Assembly: GCA_963995525.1 (NCBI GenBank)
Contig: OZ023217.1
Span: forward strand, 2,758,627 to 2,822,626
Direction of reading: 5' to 3'
Length of the DNA stretch: 64,000 nt
Source of the DNA: Escarpia spicata
Lineage: Eukaryota; Annelida; Polychaeta; Sabellida; Siboglinidae
A program made the translations under genes and the position numbers. Under the pieces are notes generated by a model. It was given only the letters and a program-made list of their open reading frames with translations, ran no database searches and was not told the origin of the DNA. Below, one piece after another: positions 48,727-61,434 of this stretch. Position 1 is the stretch's first letter, and every line of letters begins with the position of its first letter.

Positions 48727-51239
48727 TTTTCTATGCATTCTTCTGTTGATACCACTTGCGTATTGAACGAAACTATTGTTAAAATGCTACCAATTGTTTT
48801 CGGAATGGTGCATGACACAACTTGCCACTGATTTTTGCATAAATTCATCTTAAAAATCTATCAGTTGCAGCATATCACCACCGCCTCTTGTCAGCGTACA
48901 CACGGTCATTGTTAACCAGTGTGTTTGTTTACACAATCAACTCCGAGATCGCTTATTCCCCTGACCTTCACCTTGCCTTTTTCTGTGTACCTGGATCCTA
49001 TTGGTTCTTAGAAATACTTAGTGTTTTTCTGCTGCACAGTCCGATTTGTAAATTACTGAAAACGTTTTAGAAGCAGGTCATTGAACTGTTGTTCTGTGCA
49101 CACAAAGTGAAGCTGTGCAGCGGAAATGGTGCTTTACATTGTCAAATTGTTAGTGCAGTGTAATAAAATTTAGTGTGACGGATGGTTCCCATTGCTTGCA
49201 ATATGCAGGCCACTGTATCTAAGCATTTGCATCAATGCTGTAATCTGAACTTTGGGCAGTGCATGTTACTTAATACTTCACTCTTGTGTGTGCTCCGACA
49301 AACTGATTTGCCTAAAAACTTAATAGTGTGATCTTTTTTAAAGAGTGTTTCTAGATGGGATAGAAGGATACTATATATGCACCAGACACGTGTGCGGAGA
49401 CAAGACCATCACGTGTGTGAATGGAGTGCTTTATGTTGGTGGCAAAATATCAAAGTTGTTACCGTCTTTTTATGAGCATGTCGTGAAATTGGACTAAAAT
49501 GCATTAGCATTTTCTTGTGCCGTTATGGTTTACAATGCTGCCCGGGCAGGCTACAGGAACTGCCATTGAATCAGCAACGTTGCTTACAAATAGTTAGGCA
49601 TTCTCTTTAGCAATATGGTGCAAAATGCAGTTGGCATGTTATTGTTAAGTTGATGGAAAATTGTAAAGGACAACGCATTGCAAAAAGATGATACATTACA
49701 TTTAACAAAACCATAGTTACTGTACAATGCGGTTTATTATCATGTTGAACATGCTGAGAGTTTTTTTTAAAGGTATATGTAGTTCTAACTAGCAAAAAAT
49801 AATTGTTATTACGGTCCTGGTGTGTTTTGTTTGGAAAAAACAAAGCTGGTAGAAAAGCAAACACCTAATATTCCACTACTGCATCCTACAAGATGCCAAA
49901 GATAATAACTACAGATAATAAGACTTGTAAAGAAGTTGAAATACTGCTATTTTCTTGTTTTTGATTGTTTTGTGAAAGCTATTATTGAGATAATTAAACA
50001 TTGAAAAGCTAGTTTGTTAACTATTGTATGAGTTCCAATTTAGGCCTTTAGAAAACTAAGTAAAAAACCTATTAATTACTTAAGTGTCTGTTACATGTTT
50101 TCTTACCTTAAAACTCAGTTTTCATATTTTATTAAATTTTCTCACTAATTAGCATATGTAATAAATCATTTAACGTATATTTTGAATATAATAACCAAAA
50201 CATTAATAAGTGTGTAACATACTTTACATGCACAAAAAGAGAATAGAGCCAGCAGGGAATTTCAGAACAAAGCCTGACTCAGACAGGTGTTAAGTGTAGA
50301 CTTTGTACCAATCCAGTGCTACCCTCAGATGTGTTGGAAGCTCTTGGTCAAAGGTCACACGGGCAACACCCTTAAGGTGCTGGCAGACATACAAGGGCAG
50401 AAGGCAGAAGAAACCATGAAACTTTTGCGTGTCCCTGTTAATGGTGGAAAGCCAAATGTCCTAAAGATTCCTGTTTTGTTGTATATTTTTTTAGGTTAGA
50501 AGTTTTATTATTAAAATGGAATCCAGGGAATCTGAGATAAAGTTCAATCACTGTAGAATAGACTAAAATGTAGGTCAGAACAAGTTGACAAATTAATGCA
50601 GTAAACGAGGTGTTTATTACAATAATTATTATGTCAGCATTTGACATCAGCCTGCTAAATCTTTCACAGAATTAAAACATTCTGGGATATTAGGTGACCT
50701 TTTTATGTGCATGTAGCATTTTTGTATATATATATATATGGTTGAGATTGTTTGGCGATGCATGATGGGCCACGTCATTTTTTTCACGGAAATAACAGCC
50801 ATGTTCTTTTTGTGTGTAATTTTGTGTGCTTCAGTTTTCACGTGGAATGCGCGTCTCCCCATCCAACTGTTGCCCTGGTAGTATTATGCAAAGTCGTCAA
50901 GTGGCTCATTATTTTGGTATGCTTTGAGTTAAAGCACAGCATGGTTTATGGGTGAGTTCACTGGATGTTGGTGTCGAGTGGTGGCCCCGTAAGTGTTCTC
51001 TCATGGTGATGTGTTTACTAGTTATTGGTGTAGTGATTCATGGCTGTCCAACTGGCTGTCTCAGGTCCTCCCTGTGTTTCCCAATCTTCCCAGGGGTCCT
51101 CTATACTGCAGGGAGCATGAAAGGGGGGAGTGGAACTCATGCAAGATCAGTCTGGTTTGGGTTTAAGTTCGGGCCGGATCTTTGTTTTATTTCCGGCTTA
51201 GTGTCCGATGAATAAAGTACTTGGTGACACATTAACAAA

Positions 51240-51560
51240 TGTAGTTAAACAAATCGCTTTTATTTTTAGAACCAACAAAATTATAGGCTTGTCGAACTGA
51301 TAATTGGTTGTAGAACTAAAACTTTCTAATGCTAGCCATTTAGCCATGTTGGCTACACTATTACAAAGTTTGGCTAAACAAAATGGATGATTGTTTTAGT
51401 TTGGCTGAGAAAAAATAAGTTGGCTAAGAAAAGAGCAATAACTTAGCCACAAAGCTGACCAAATAAATGTTAGAACTTAGAGTGAACCAATATTGCCAAA
51501 CTAAAAATTGGTAATGTTTGTCCCATAATTATATGGGTCAATCAGAATAATGGCAATAGT
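51240..51560 (+). repeat. Dispersed repeat, copy 2 (partner at 46400-46740)
   Basis: The second diverged copy, with the same ordered blocks, about 4.8 kb downstream in direct orientation. Internal TTGGCTAAGAAAAGAGCAAT and TTTGTCCCATAATTATATGG define the match. Confidence 0.65.
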
Positions 51561-52584
51561 TAAAGTTAGTAGAATGTAAAAAATAAATGTAAATTTTTAT
51601 TTTTTCTTAGTATTATTATTAATTATCAGATGTACTAATATATTGGTGAAGCAGCAAATCTTTATCTGGAAAAGTCCTTTCCAAGGATGTTTGCAAGGTG
51701 AAAGAAAGTGAAGTCACTGACAGATGGATTCCCTGCGTATGTAAACAATGTCTGCTTGGTATTTGCAACATCTCATGGCCCATGTGATAGGCAGCATAGA
51801 TTTTCTATGTAGATTTTCTTGAGAACAATGTACAATTTGACGCAAACTCCACAGCAGTGATGTGGTGTGCCAACGTCTGTCGTTGTTTAATCTGAATCAT
51901 TATGTTGTGTTTGACTAAAACCGTCTTTGGAAAAACAAATAAAGTAGATGTCCCATGTGTGTCTGACCATTCATTGTCTGTCACTATTGTAATTTAAATT
52001 AAATTGTTATCTACATCATTTTGTAGACCTCTGTATTGTTTTCTGTTGACATTAAACATTTTGTGTTGGTCTCATTTATGATTTAAATAAATCAGACAAC
52101 AACTTTTCAAGATTGCTGTTGCTGGTGTATAGATGCCAGTAACGGATTGGTAGAGCTTCGCAAGATGTAGATGTCTTTGTCAGTGACAAAATATGTCACT
52201 GGGCTGTACATTTATCACAGTTCAGACCACCTTGAGTTTGTATGTTTTTTGTCAGTGAGTAAGTTATTTTTGTTAGCATAAACAGATTTATGGTTTGAGC
52301 CAGGAAGAAGTCTGTATACTTTCTGTGATTCATGTTTCATAGCTGTGCTTTTGAACCGTATTATTTAAACAACCTGGTAGTCTTGAAAATTTCACATTCA
52401 GTAATACTTGTACATGTAATTTAAGAAAACGATAAAATATGTCTAGTAAATGTGCAGGCCAAGTTTTAGCCAGCTTTAGCCATTGTTTGTAGGACTTTGG
52501 GTTGATTACCAAACATTGCTCAAAGGAGTGTGGCTGCTCAACAGATTGTAATCTGTTAAACAATACTTATTGTTCACCACATTG

Positions 52585-52700
52585 TGAGTACAGTGGAACC
52601 TTGCTTAAATGGCCATCTCTCTAATATAGCCACTTTACAATTAAAGTCATATTGGAACAGTGCCAAATTCTGTTGGTAACAGTAAAGTGTAAGGTACCAG
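52585..52700 (+). repeat. Short repeat with ACAGTGGAACCTTGCTTAAA end
   Basis: ACAGTGGAACCTTGCTTAAATGGCC resembles a terminus I recall from small dispersed DNA elements. A related GTAGTGGAACCTTGGGACTGG occurs at about 54046. No second end was located. Confidence 0.35.
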
Positions 52701-54073
52701 TCTTGCTAATATGATTGCCGTGTCTTGTTGTGGAACCAGTCCTCTGATGAGGGACGAGAGTCAGGTCCAAATATTCAGAGGTTTTGGTCCAGTTTCTTGC
52801 GAGGTAAACAGTCGTCTAAAGAAAGCCAAGGAAATGTCTAGATCTATATATTTAAAAATGTTAAATTGAGCCATAAATGAAGTATGGTTTTACAAATAAT
52901 TCATAAAAAGTCCATGAATTTCTGCCGTTCCAAGTATATCAACCATGTTAGAGAACTTCCATGAAGAATTGGAGACATACAAGGTCTACACATAGTTGGA
53001 ATGGGAAAACATGGCATCAGCATCTACAGAAATGTCCTGTGATGTTGGTTATTTGTTGTCCCGTCTTCTGATCTTTGTAAGCCCAGTTCATATTCCATTC
53101 AAAAGCAGTGAAAAACACAGAGATAATTAGCTTATGAATTTCTGCCATTCCAAGTATGCCAACATTGAGATTAACCTTTATCAAAACAAATGTCAAGCGT
53201 AGGAAAACACGAACGTCTCCAGAAATATCCAAAGTGACACTATTTACCTTTTTTCATTTTTTTCTCATTAATCCAATTTGTATTGAGGACAGGTAAATAC
53301 TGAGATGAAGAAGATAAATGTAATCTATGAAATGTGGATCAATTACATGCATCAAAACATGTTTACTCTTAAGTCAATTTTACCACTCTCTTGCCGCCGT
53401 TAATATTAGATTGATTCCATCATCCATGAGTAACAACGCACAGATCACATGACCTGTTATTGACCCTTGTGAAATTCGTCCCTGTGCATTATTAATTCCT
53501 GGCCAGTGATTCCAGGAAATCTGTTTTTAATAGCCGTGTTGCCATTGTTACCAGGTGCCTGTTTACCGAGACGATATCAAGGTCGTGACTGTGTGTGACC
53601 TTCACTCTCCTCGCTCCAAGTGTCAAGTTCATCCCTAGATGCAAGAAATTCATTTTTTTGCGATCAATACATCTAGATAGGTTCCGTTCACGTAATTGGT
53701 GCAGGAAGGCCTTTCAGTTCGGCAAAACATGAAGTTTTTGTTAGCAGGATATTAGACCATTAGTGGCAATTCATTTTTTTGGTTTGCATGAATCAGATAT
53801 TCTGCGTATCATTTTAATAATTATTATTATTGTTGTTGTTAAATAATGATCATATGCATTTGTTAAAAGAATAATTATCAAATGTTAGAAGATGTTGCTT
53901 TATGGGTGTATGTTTGGCAATTCAGACTATTCTAAAGTAGTCATTCTAATTGATCATTGATATTATAGATAATTAGTAATGTGTCAATTTTTGGAAGATG
54001 TTCGTTTGCACCACCTCATAACTTGATTTAGCGATAAGTATAGATGTAGTGGAACCTTGGGACTGGATCATGG

Positions 54074-54146
54074 CGAGGTGACCTGAATGGCGAGGTGACC
54101 TGAATGGCGGGTGACCTGAATGGCGAGGTGACCTGAATGGCAAGAT
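54074..54146 (+). repeat. Short tandem repeat, GGCGAGGTGACCTGAAT units
   Basis: Four to five copies of a 16-17 bp unit, GGCGAGGTGACCTGAAT, with slight variation. Confidence 0.9.
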
Positions 54147-57102
54147 GACCGTGTTAGTGGGACTAGTTTCCTATAACTTTACTGTGATTGCAGTAATTTG
54201 CGACTGTGCTAGTGTGACCTGAATTGTGCGGTGGCTATATTACAGGGGTCACTGTATAGAGAGGTTCAACTGTGCTATATATTCCAGTTTCCATGTGAGA
54301 TGATCATAAATTTAAATCTAAACCATTTGTTGAGATGTTTGAGTTTACTGAGTCTTGGCTGTTGCAGTGCTAGCTACATGTTGCGTAGCACTGTGAGCGG
54401 CAATGCCCAGTCGGGGGGGATTAAATCCAGGTATGCTTTGTGCTGCATGCAGACGTTGAGGTGTTGACGCTGCTCACAGGTGCCAGTGGGGCCAGGGCCT
54501 GGTGTAGGTGCACCTGTACCGTTATTGTTATTGGCACAGTCCCCAGGCTAGGGAAAATCTCAAAGTTTGTATCGGATGTTAGATATTCACTGTTGATTGA
54601 AATTCAGATTTGTTGCAATGAAACAAAACCCCTTTTTTAAAAGCTAGATATATACGGAGGAGGTAAGGGGGTTATGGACAGATGTTCTTAATAACTGTTA
54701 TGATATCACATGTTAGGACTTATCTATCACAAGTCTATTCAAAATATGTTTATTAAAAAATTGTATAATTTCCAAGGCATTCCTAGAGTTGACTTGTTCC
54801 CGAGTCTTAGTGCATTGGGAATCACTTGACAGTAATTGTACTATGAACAATGTGTGTAGACTTGTTTGTAGCACAAACAATTCAGGACATCATTGTAGCG
54901 AAGATTTGGTTTTGAGGTGCTAAACCCTTCCCTTCAGATGGAGATTGCCGTGGCGGGTTTGTTTGGGGGAGTGGGGAGATATCTGAGCACAGAGGCATTA
55001 TTGGCGGTGTCCCGGCAATGAGAGCACAGTTTGTCATGGGAAACTATTTGCTTACAGCTGTCCAGGTCAGTACTGTAGGCTTACTATTGTCAGTATTGAT
55101 TTTGCGAGAGGTCAACTTCATTAGCGCTGTTGACATTTAAGCCGTCACTTTGTCTGCTCCACCTCGGAAAGGCAGTGCTTTTTATGAGGTGATTGGGAAC
55201 CCGCGGGAGAATATACAACTGGCCAGTCCATTGGCTTAGCATGGAGTTTATTGAGTAATCAATACCATGTCAGAGTATGCATTTATCTTGCCATGTTTGC
55301 ATAGTTTCGTCTTTTATTATCCTAACCAAGTGGCAGTGGTCCTATGCCTTTTGTGCAGCCTGTTTGGCACATATCTATGAACTCTCCATCTGTATGAGAT
55401 TATGATACATTTTTATTTGATCTTGAAATCTGTATGCTCTTTCAGTTATAATAGACCTTTTTTTGTTTAATAAAAACAGTTTTGTTTAGACTAATATGGC
55501 TAGCTTACCATGGATCAACAAGCCTTGAGCATCAATTATCACTATTATGGTGGCGCTATCAGGATCATCACTCAATTCTCTCAGCAGAAAGACCCTATAG
55601 ACAAGCATAGCATATCAAAACCATGTAAGTAAACAATTATAAATAACTATCATTTCAATTCACAAATCAGTGCTTAAACTTTTTTGTATTATTGTTAATT
55701 TAATGTATCATATTTTTCAATGTTTTTAGTCAGTAAATATTACATACAAATCCCATAGATAATTATTAAAGCATAAGCTGAACGGGATTTCATATGGACC
55801 AATTACCTGTATGATAGACTTTTATTACGTTTTTGAATCTCTTGTATCGTTGAACTTTTCATACTCATCCACAGTGGCATGTTGTTTACCTAGCTAACTT
55901 CAAAGTAGAACACGAAATGACACGTTCTAAAGAAACACAATGTTTATCTATGGCAATTGGGCCAGTGCCTGTCAAGATGTTCTTTTATTGTGTCTCACCG
56001 GCATTTCAGTAACCATGCTATTCATGAATTTCTGTGTGTCTTTTTTACGTTATCTCTCGAGAAGTCGTCTTATTGTAACTGCAGGAAGGCCAGGCCAATA
56101 ACTTAATGACTTGGACCACCCACCATACTAAGGTTATATCTTTTGGGATAAAAACATTTTTACAGGTCGTGTTCTACGTTGGTTTTCCATCTGAAAATTG
56201 TATTGCGCCTACGCATCGGAACCAAGTTAAAAGCGAGAATTTTTCTAATCTCTTTTGCATGCTACCGTTCCGGCCAGTGTTTTTTTTGTAAGCCCCCAAA
56301 CGCTGTGTATTTGCAGAAGCCCTGAAATGCGACATTGCCCCGTAATCAAATCCAGATCATAGACGGACGTGTGTAGGCACAGTTCGCTGGTTTATCAGCA
56401 ATCTTCATTTGTAATGGCCAATGGTTTATTGATGGGCGCTCAAGAAGTCATGATGTTATTTCAGATTGTTATTCACTTTATTGTCTTGCTAGATTTCCAG
56501 GAAGTCATTAGTATAATATGGCATGAAAAACTACCAAAGGGTCTCTAGAATTCTGTTTTTATATTTAGGTACTAAGACATATTCTTGCATGTAGTAGGTC
56601 TGATACAATTTTGACTATGTTTGCATCTTTCATTCAATGTTTGTGATCTATTCTAAAGCTACTACAAAGTCCATAGTACTCTGGAAATTGCATACGCTAA
56701 ATCATAATGTGTTGTGTTTATTCAAATTAAAATTTGGTTTAAAACCAAAACAACCCAAATACTGAGCACTGCAACATTTATCAGAAACCAAACTTGGTTA
56801 TTATAGTTCTTAAAAATATCTCCTTGAAACAGTAATATACTATACTACACAATCCACTATTTGTCTGCAAGTGCAAGAAACCTTTAGATCTCGGATGCCC
56901 TCAAGAAAATTGAAAAACATAATCTACAAAAAATGCCAAGTGCTAATGACTAAACGCAAACATAAACTTGCTAATTGTTTGAGACGCAAAAATCTACAAA
57001 TGACAATGTACGTCATCTACAGTACGTTTCACAGACATTTACATAGTACAGGTGTGTATGTAGTGTTATTGTATCAAAATTAATGTGACTTCTTTTGCAC
57101 CC

Positions 57103-57290
57103 AAATCTTCAGAAACTAAGCTTAGAAGCACATCAGAACAACAGGGTTAATCAGTCTCAAAATCGATGTACAGCATTAACGTTGTCAACAGATGGACGGA
57201 TGCAACAGGGAGCTAAGGTGGATATGCAAGGTTAAAACTGTACATCAGTGTTTAAATGATGGCAGAATTGTGTAATATTTTCAACTGATC
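57103..57290 (+). repeat. Diverged direct repeat, copy 1 (partner at 57973-58165)
   Basis: TTCAGAAAC, ACATCAGA..A.ACAG, GATGT.CA, TTGTCAACAGATGGA, AGGGAGCTAAGG and GGTTA.AA blocks occur in the same order in both copies, about 870 bp apart. Copy 1 is open for about 40 codons after its CTTCAG. Confidence 0.65.
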
Positions 57291-57972
57291 TGACACTAAG
57301 AGGAAGTGAACTGCAAAGATTCAGTGCAGCAACAGAGAAAGCCCTAGTTCCAAAGTTGGTATTAACTCTAGAAACAAACGTAAATCTAATCTGAGTAAAT
57401 CTTTAAATTGAAGGAAAAACTTTGGCTCATTTGCATGTTAAGTGCGCCACTTCCTCAAAGGTCGTGCCTAAACTCACAGTTCTCCGAATTTGATGCTGCA
57501 AGCTCAAATATTGGCCCACCAACACATACTTTTGCTGCGGCTCTTGCAGACCACTGTTGTAGCGGTTATGATCTGTTTACAATTTGTCATTGCAAACCAA
57601 CACAATGTCAGGTAGTGAAGTAGTGTTGTCACTCAGTGGAGACATTACCAGGTGTGTCTGTTGAGTGTCATCTCATCACATCCTGGCTTTGTCCTTGCTG
57701 GTCGTGCTCATTGCCGCACCTTGCTTCATCCACCAGAGCAGCCATCCGTTTGTCATGTGACGGTCAAGGGTTTCGTGACCATAACTGTCCATGCAGTGAA
57801 ACTGACCAAGTAGGCGGTTGGATCTTATCAGAATCAGTGAAGTTAATTCTGCAAACATCTTGCGTGTTCACGTAAGTCTCATAGGCATCAGGGCCCATGT
57901 ATTTGGGATGGAAACATTTGTAATTTAAGTTTTCTGTAAATTATGCTTTTAAGAATAATAATACTTTTTTTT

Positions 57973-58165
57973 CAGAAACCCGAATTGATAAGTACATCAG
58001 ACAAGACAGTTGGAAAATTGATGTGCACTTTGCAGTATTAAAGTTGTCAACAGATGGATTTATGAATATGTTAGGGAGCTAAGGAGGTACGCACGGTTAT
58101 AAAGATCTATAACTTTTCAGATGACAGCAAAATTATATTTTGTTTCTCCTGCTGACTTAGCAAAC
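57973..58165 (+). repeat. Diverged direct repeat, copy 2
   Basis: Partner of 57103-57290. The first bases follow TTTTTTTTCAG, an acceptor-like context, but the frame corresponding to copy 1 is not preserved, so a duplicated exon is unlikely and a dispersed repeat is preferred. Confidence 0.65.
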
Positions 58166-60149
58166 ACAAAGATGGAATACAGACCACAGAGTTGGTCCGG
58201 CAACCGATAAATCCCTCCTACCATAATGTCGATGTTAGTTTAAACTCTTGGACCAATGCAGTTCGTAGAAGTGTAAGTGCTGACGCTGACTACGTATAGG
58301 GACATTAGCCAGGCTTTGGCAGCCTGGAACTTAATCAACTGGTCTAGGTTTATTTATATGCCACATGATGCAGACCTTTGATTGTCTAGTGTGCAATATT
58401 TATAGTACTGTTGTGTTGATAAAGTCTAATAAAATGACCTGGATTATGACCACTCTTATTGCTTTATGTTTTTCCTGTGATTATTAGTGTTCGTCATCTC
58501 TGTATTGTCAGTGAGTTAGATTCCTGTTCAATTCGATTTCATGGCAAGTGTTGACATGTCTGTACATGTTGCTTAGACTGGGTAGAATCCCAGTGCATTC
58601 TTCAAATGGGACATTCTAATCTAAGATCTATTGTCACGTGACAAATGTTACAAGATTTTAAAAAGTCTGTCTGAAATCAATGGTGAAGGGTGTTACGAGA
58701 TTACCAGGTAGTAGACTTAGAGGATGTACGAGGCAACACAAAATAACCTGTGGGGCTCCACTGCACGTATCATACATCGGTCGATATATAATATACACAC
58801 ACTGTGTAATTTTGTTACTTATTTTTGTACTTTAGAGAATCCGAATAATAGCATTTTCTCATTCCTAGTGCTTAACCCTCGGAGTGTCTCAGGCCGAAAT
58901 TCGGCCCAACCGTACCTGCCTTTGTTGTAAAAATTTGTGCAACTGACACGCGAACATTTGGTATCTGTGGATAGCTGACAGATTTTTCGAGATCGTGTAT
59001 ATGTATTCATGAGCAGATTCAATGACAGCTACTCACAATCTAGCTTACTAAACACGTGACGCAGTTGTCATCCACATTTGGTGATTTTATTACGTCCTTC
59101 GTACTGAATTTACGCACCCATTCATAAAGTCAAGACGATGGAAAACTCGATCTGCCAAAAATGACGTCGGTGGGCTGACTTAATTCAGCGAATCGGAACC
59201 ATGGTTTCAGTTGTAGCCTCATCAGCCCTCCAAAGCGAAAGTCGAAAACAAAATGGCGGAGCGGTGTTCAGCAACTTGTCTACTTTGGATGATCTCAAGT
59301 TTCTGCATTAATATAAAAAAAAAATGCCTGACAGTATTCATAAATAAGGTTATTATACTAGTTCAGATAGTTAGAACGACTTTGGGGGTTTTTTTGATGT
59401 GAAAATTCGACAAATTGGCTGCGTAATATTTCTCTGGGTGAGCACATGGGTTGCAACAGTAACGAGCGCGGTAGTGATTGGCATGTTGGGGTGTAAGGCG
59501 TACAGTCACTCAGTAATTATCTGGTAGCACGATGAAATGTTTGTTTTTATTATATTTTTTGGATGACGTTCAGACAGTAATATCCGCATGATTTTAGTCT
59601 GTGATATATAATTTTATTATAATAAATCATTCCGTTAGCAATAAAAAATTAATGATACCTCATTCATATTTTTATGACAAATATTAGCAGTTATATTTTT
59701 ATAGGATCAGTATGCTACAGAGGATTTTTAGTGGTCATTTCTTGGGATAAATATTTAACAAATTTATGATCATGTCGGCAAATAATATTTTGTAGCAACA
59801 ATTACTCAAATTTAACAAAAGTCAGCAGGCAAACAAATTTGCCGATCTGATATCTGAGTAATTTTGAATGTTACCTAGAAAATGCCAACAATCAGTTTAA
59901 GTTGGCATCTGTAAAATGCCTACTATCGGTGCAAAACCATCGGTCAGGTAAATTCAGTCAGATTTTAAAAATAATGATGGAAACACTAACCACATATTTC
60001 CTGAACATCATTGGTTGTTAAAATATATTCATCACTGGCTGGCAGTGACTAATAATTATGCTGTTCCAGTTAGTAGGGTCTATTGTTAGTTTGGCGGCAA
60101 ACTTTGTGATTGTTTGTGAGAGGTGCACAACACATAATTGCTGTATGAC

Positions 60150-60455
60150 TGGTGGAGCACATTGACATATTGTGAGAGCATTGCCCTCTCAGTCAGCAGG
60201 TTCCGCATTCCAATTCTCTTGCTGTTGTTTTGAACCTTAGGCAAACTGTTCCACTCCACAGTGCTCCTGTCCACTTAGCTGTATGAACGTGTACCTGGCT
60301 ACAGACGGGTGGATATGTGTGTACGAATAGTTCTTTGTGCATTGATTGCATAATGGCTGAATGCTTGCCAGAGAAGTCGAGATGGTATTTGATTGAACAG
60401 AGAATGAAGTGTTAAGCACTTCAAGCAGTCCTAAGGACCGGATACCGGTTGCTAA
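60150..60455 (+). mobile_element. tRNA-derived SINE (copy 2)
   Basis: The same body as copy 1 (20885-21218) in the opposite orientation: GAACCTTAGGCAAACTGTTC, GTATGAACGTGTACCTGGCT, GTGTACGAATAGTTCTTTG, TAATGGCTGAATGCTTGCC and CTTCAAGCAGTCCTAAGGAC. The tRNA-like head is more degenerate than in copy 1. The open frame on the minus strand is a shadow. Confidence 0.8.
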
Positions 60456-61083
60456 GATTCTTTTAGGTTTTTCTGCATTGTTTTGCATGCATCAATCACT
60501 GTCATTGGGGGAGCAGGAATTAAGTGAATGAAAAATGGTAGCAAGAATGATTAATAGTACTAAAATGCTGACTCTGCAAGAATAAAAGGTCATGCATGGG
60601 GAAGGATTACTGGTCACAAGAAGCAATCGCAGTGACGAGGAGTTTGTTACCAGCAATGAGGAATGATTCACAAATTCAGATGAGATAACGCCGCTGCAGC
60701 GGTATTTGTACATTTGCTTCATTTTGCCATAAATCGATGAGCATTTCCAGCCACTACGGGGGTCCGCCATCTTGATTCCTGTCACACTTTGCTCATGTGC
60801 ACATGAGTCGTTCAGATTTGCCATTTGATTTTGAATACTTTTAATCTCTGAGGGACATTTTTATAGAATCATCATGATTTTATGTTATACTTACATGAAA
60901 CATTTCAGGGGACAATGTGATTAATGCCAATTAAAAAATGTCTCACCGGGGAGAACGAAACGTTTGCTATACATGTACTGAGCTAGGGTATTATCTAATT
61001 TATACAAAAAATGCGCCAAATCCTCATTAAACAATGTGCACAAAAAGCATTTGTTCTTATATAAGTTCTTGTATAAGTTCTTG

Positions 61084-61135
61084 TATAGTGCAGTATGCTG
61101 TCTTCAGGACTGCATACTGCGCTATATAACAACTT
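61084..61135 (+). repeat. Hairpin, probably a SINE 3' end fragment
   Basis: TATAGTGCAGTATGC and GCATACTGCGCTATA form a 15-bp stem with one G-T type mismatch around a loop of about 11 bases. The right half plus AACTTACC matches the tail of SINE copy 1 (ACTGCGCTATCTAAGAACTT), so a SINE remnant is the simplest explanation. Confidence 0.5.
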
Positions 61136-61228
61136 ACCTTTTCTTTATACTATATATATATACTTTATAGTGACAATGGCTAAGCAAAGTTGTGTTGTGT
61201 TATCTAACAGGGGTTATTGTGCTTTCAG

Positions 61229-61434
61229 GTGGTGACGAGGGCGTACAAGGGTGCAGGGAACGAGACCGTGGCCGGCGTACGTCGACTGGCCATTGCAGTG
61301 ACACAGGGCGGGTCGTTTTAGGGCCCCTTCTTGGGCCATGCAGAGGCTTGTACGTCTACTCCTGTGTGTGCTGTTACTACATCGCGGGCCCGCCAGCTGG
61401 GGCCTGGCACCATCATCACATCGCTTCAGCACCG
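61229..61434 (+). other. Predicted internal exon: 5' UTR plus start of coding sequence
   Basis: Exon bounded by the acceptor TTGTGCTTTCAG|GT and the donor CACCG|GTGAGT. It is clearly GC-richer than the flanking sequence. A TGA at 61233-61235 lies in frame upstream of the ATG at 61338, and no other ATG occurs between acceptor and start. A competing acceptor (ATCTAACAG) lies at 61210. Confidence 0.6.
61338..61434 (+). CDS. First coding exon of a secreted or membrane protein (signal peptide)
   Basis: The start has a purine at -3 (GCCATGC). The 32 complete codons read MQRLVRLLLCVLLLHRG, then PASWGLAPSSHRFST, and the exon ends in phase 1 before GTGAGT. The N-terminal Arg residues, a Leu/Cys/Val hydrophobic core of about eight to eleven residues and a small-residue region (A-S-W-G) with a plausible cleavage site after Gly22 make a textbook signal peptide. 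A phase-1 intron right after the signal sequence is typical of genes built from extracellular modules. The product cannot be named from this exon; the rest of the gene lies beyond the window or in exons I did not recognise. A longer frame (61192-61452) in another register is a shadow. Confidence 0.6.

Larger units (their letters stand above)
39880..61228 (+). other. Inferred large first intron, about 21 kb, AT-rich with scattered small elements
   Basis: Bounded by the donor at 39880 and the acceptor at 61227-61228. Apart from the elements listed separately it contains no transposon proteins and no convincing exon. The longest open frame not due to repeats is 45509-45967 (152 codons), unassigned. 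Very long first introns before a signal-peptide exon are common in animal receptor and matrix genes. That this is one intron is inference from the two splice sites. Confidence 0.35.
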
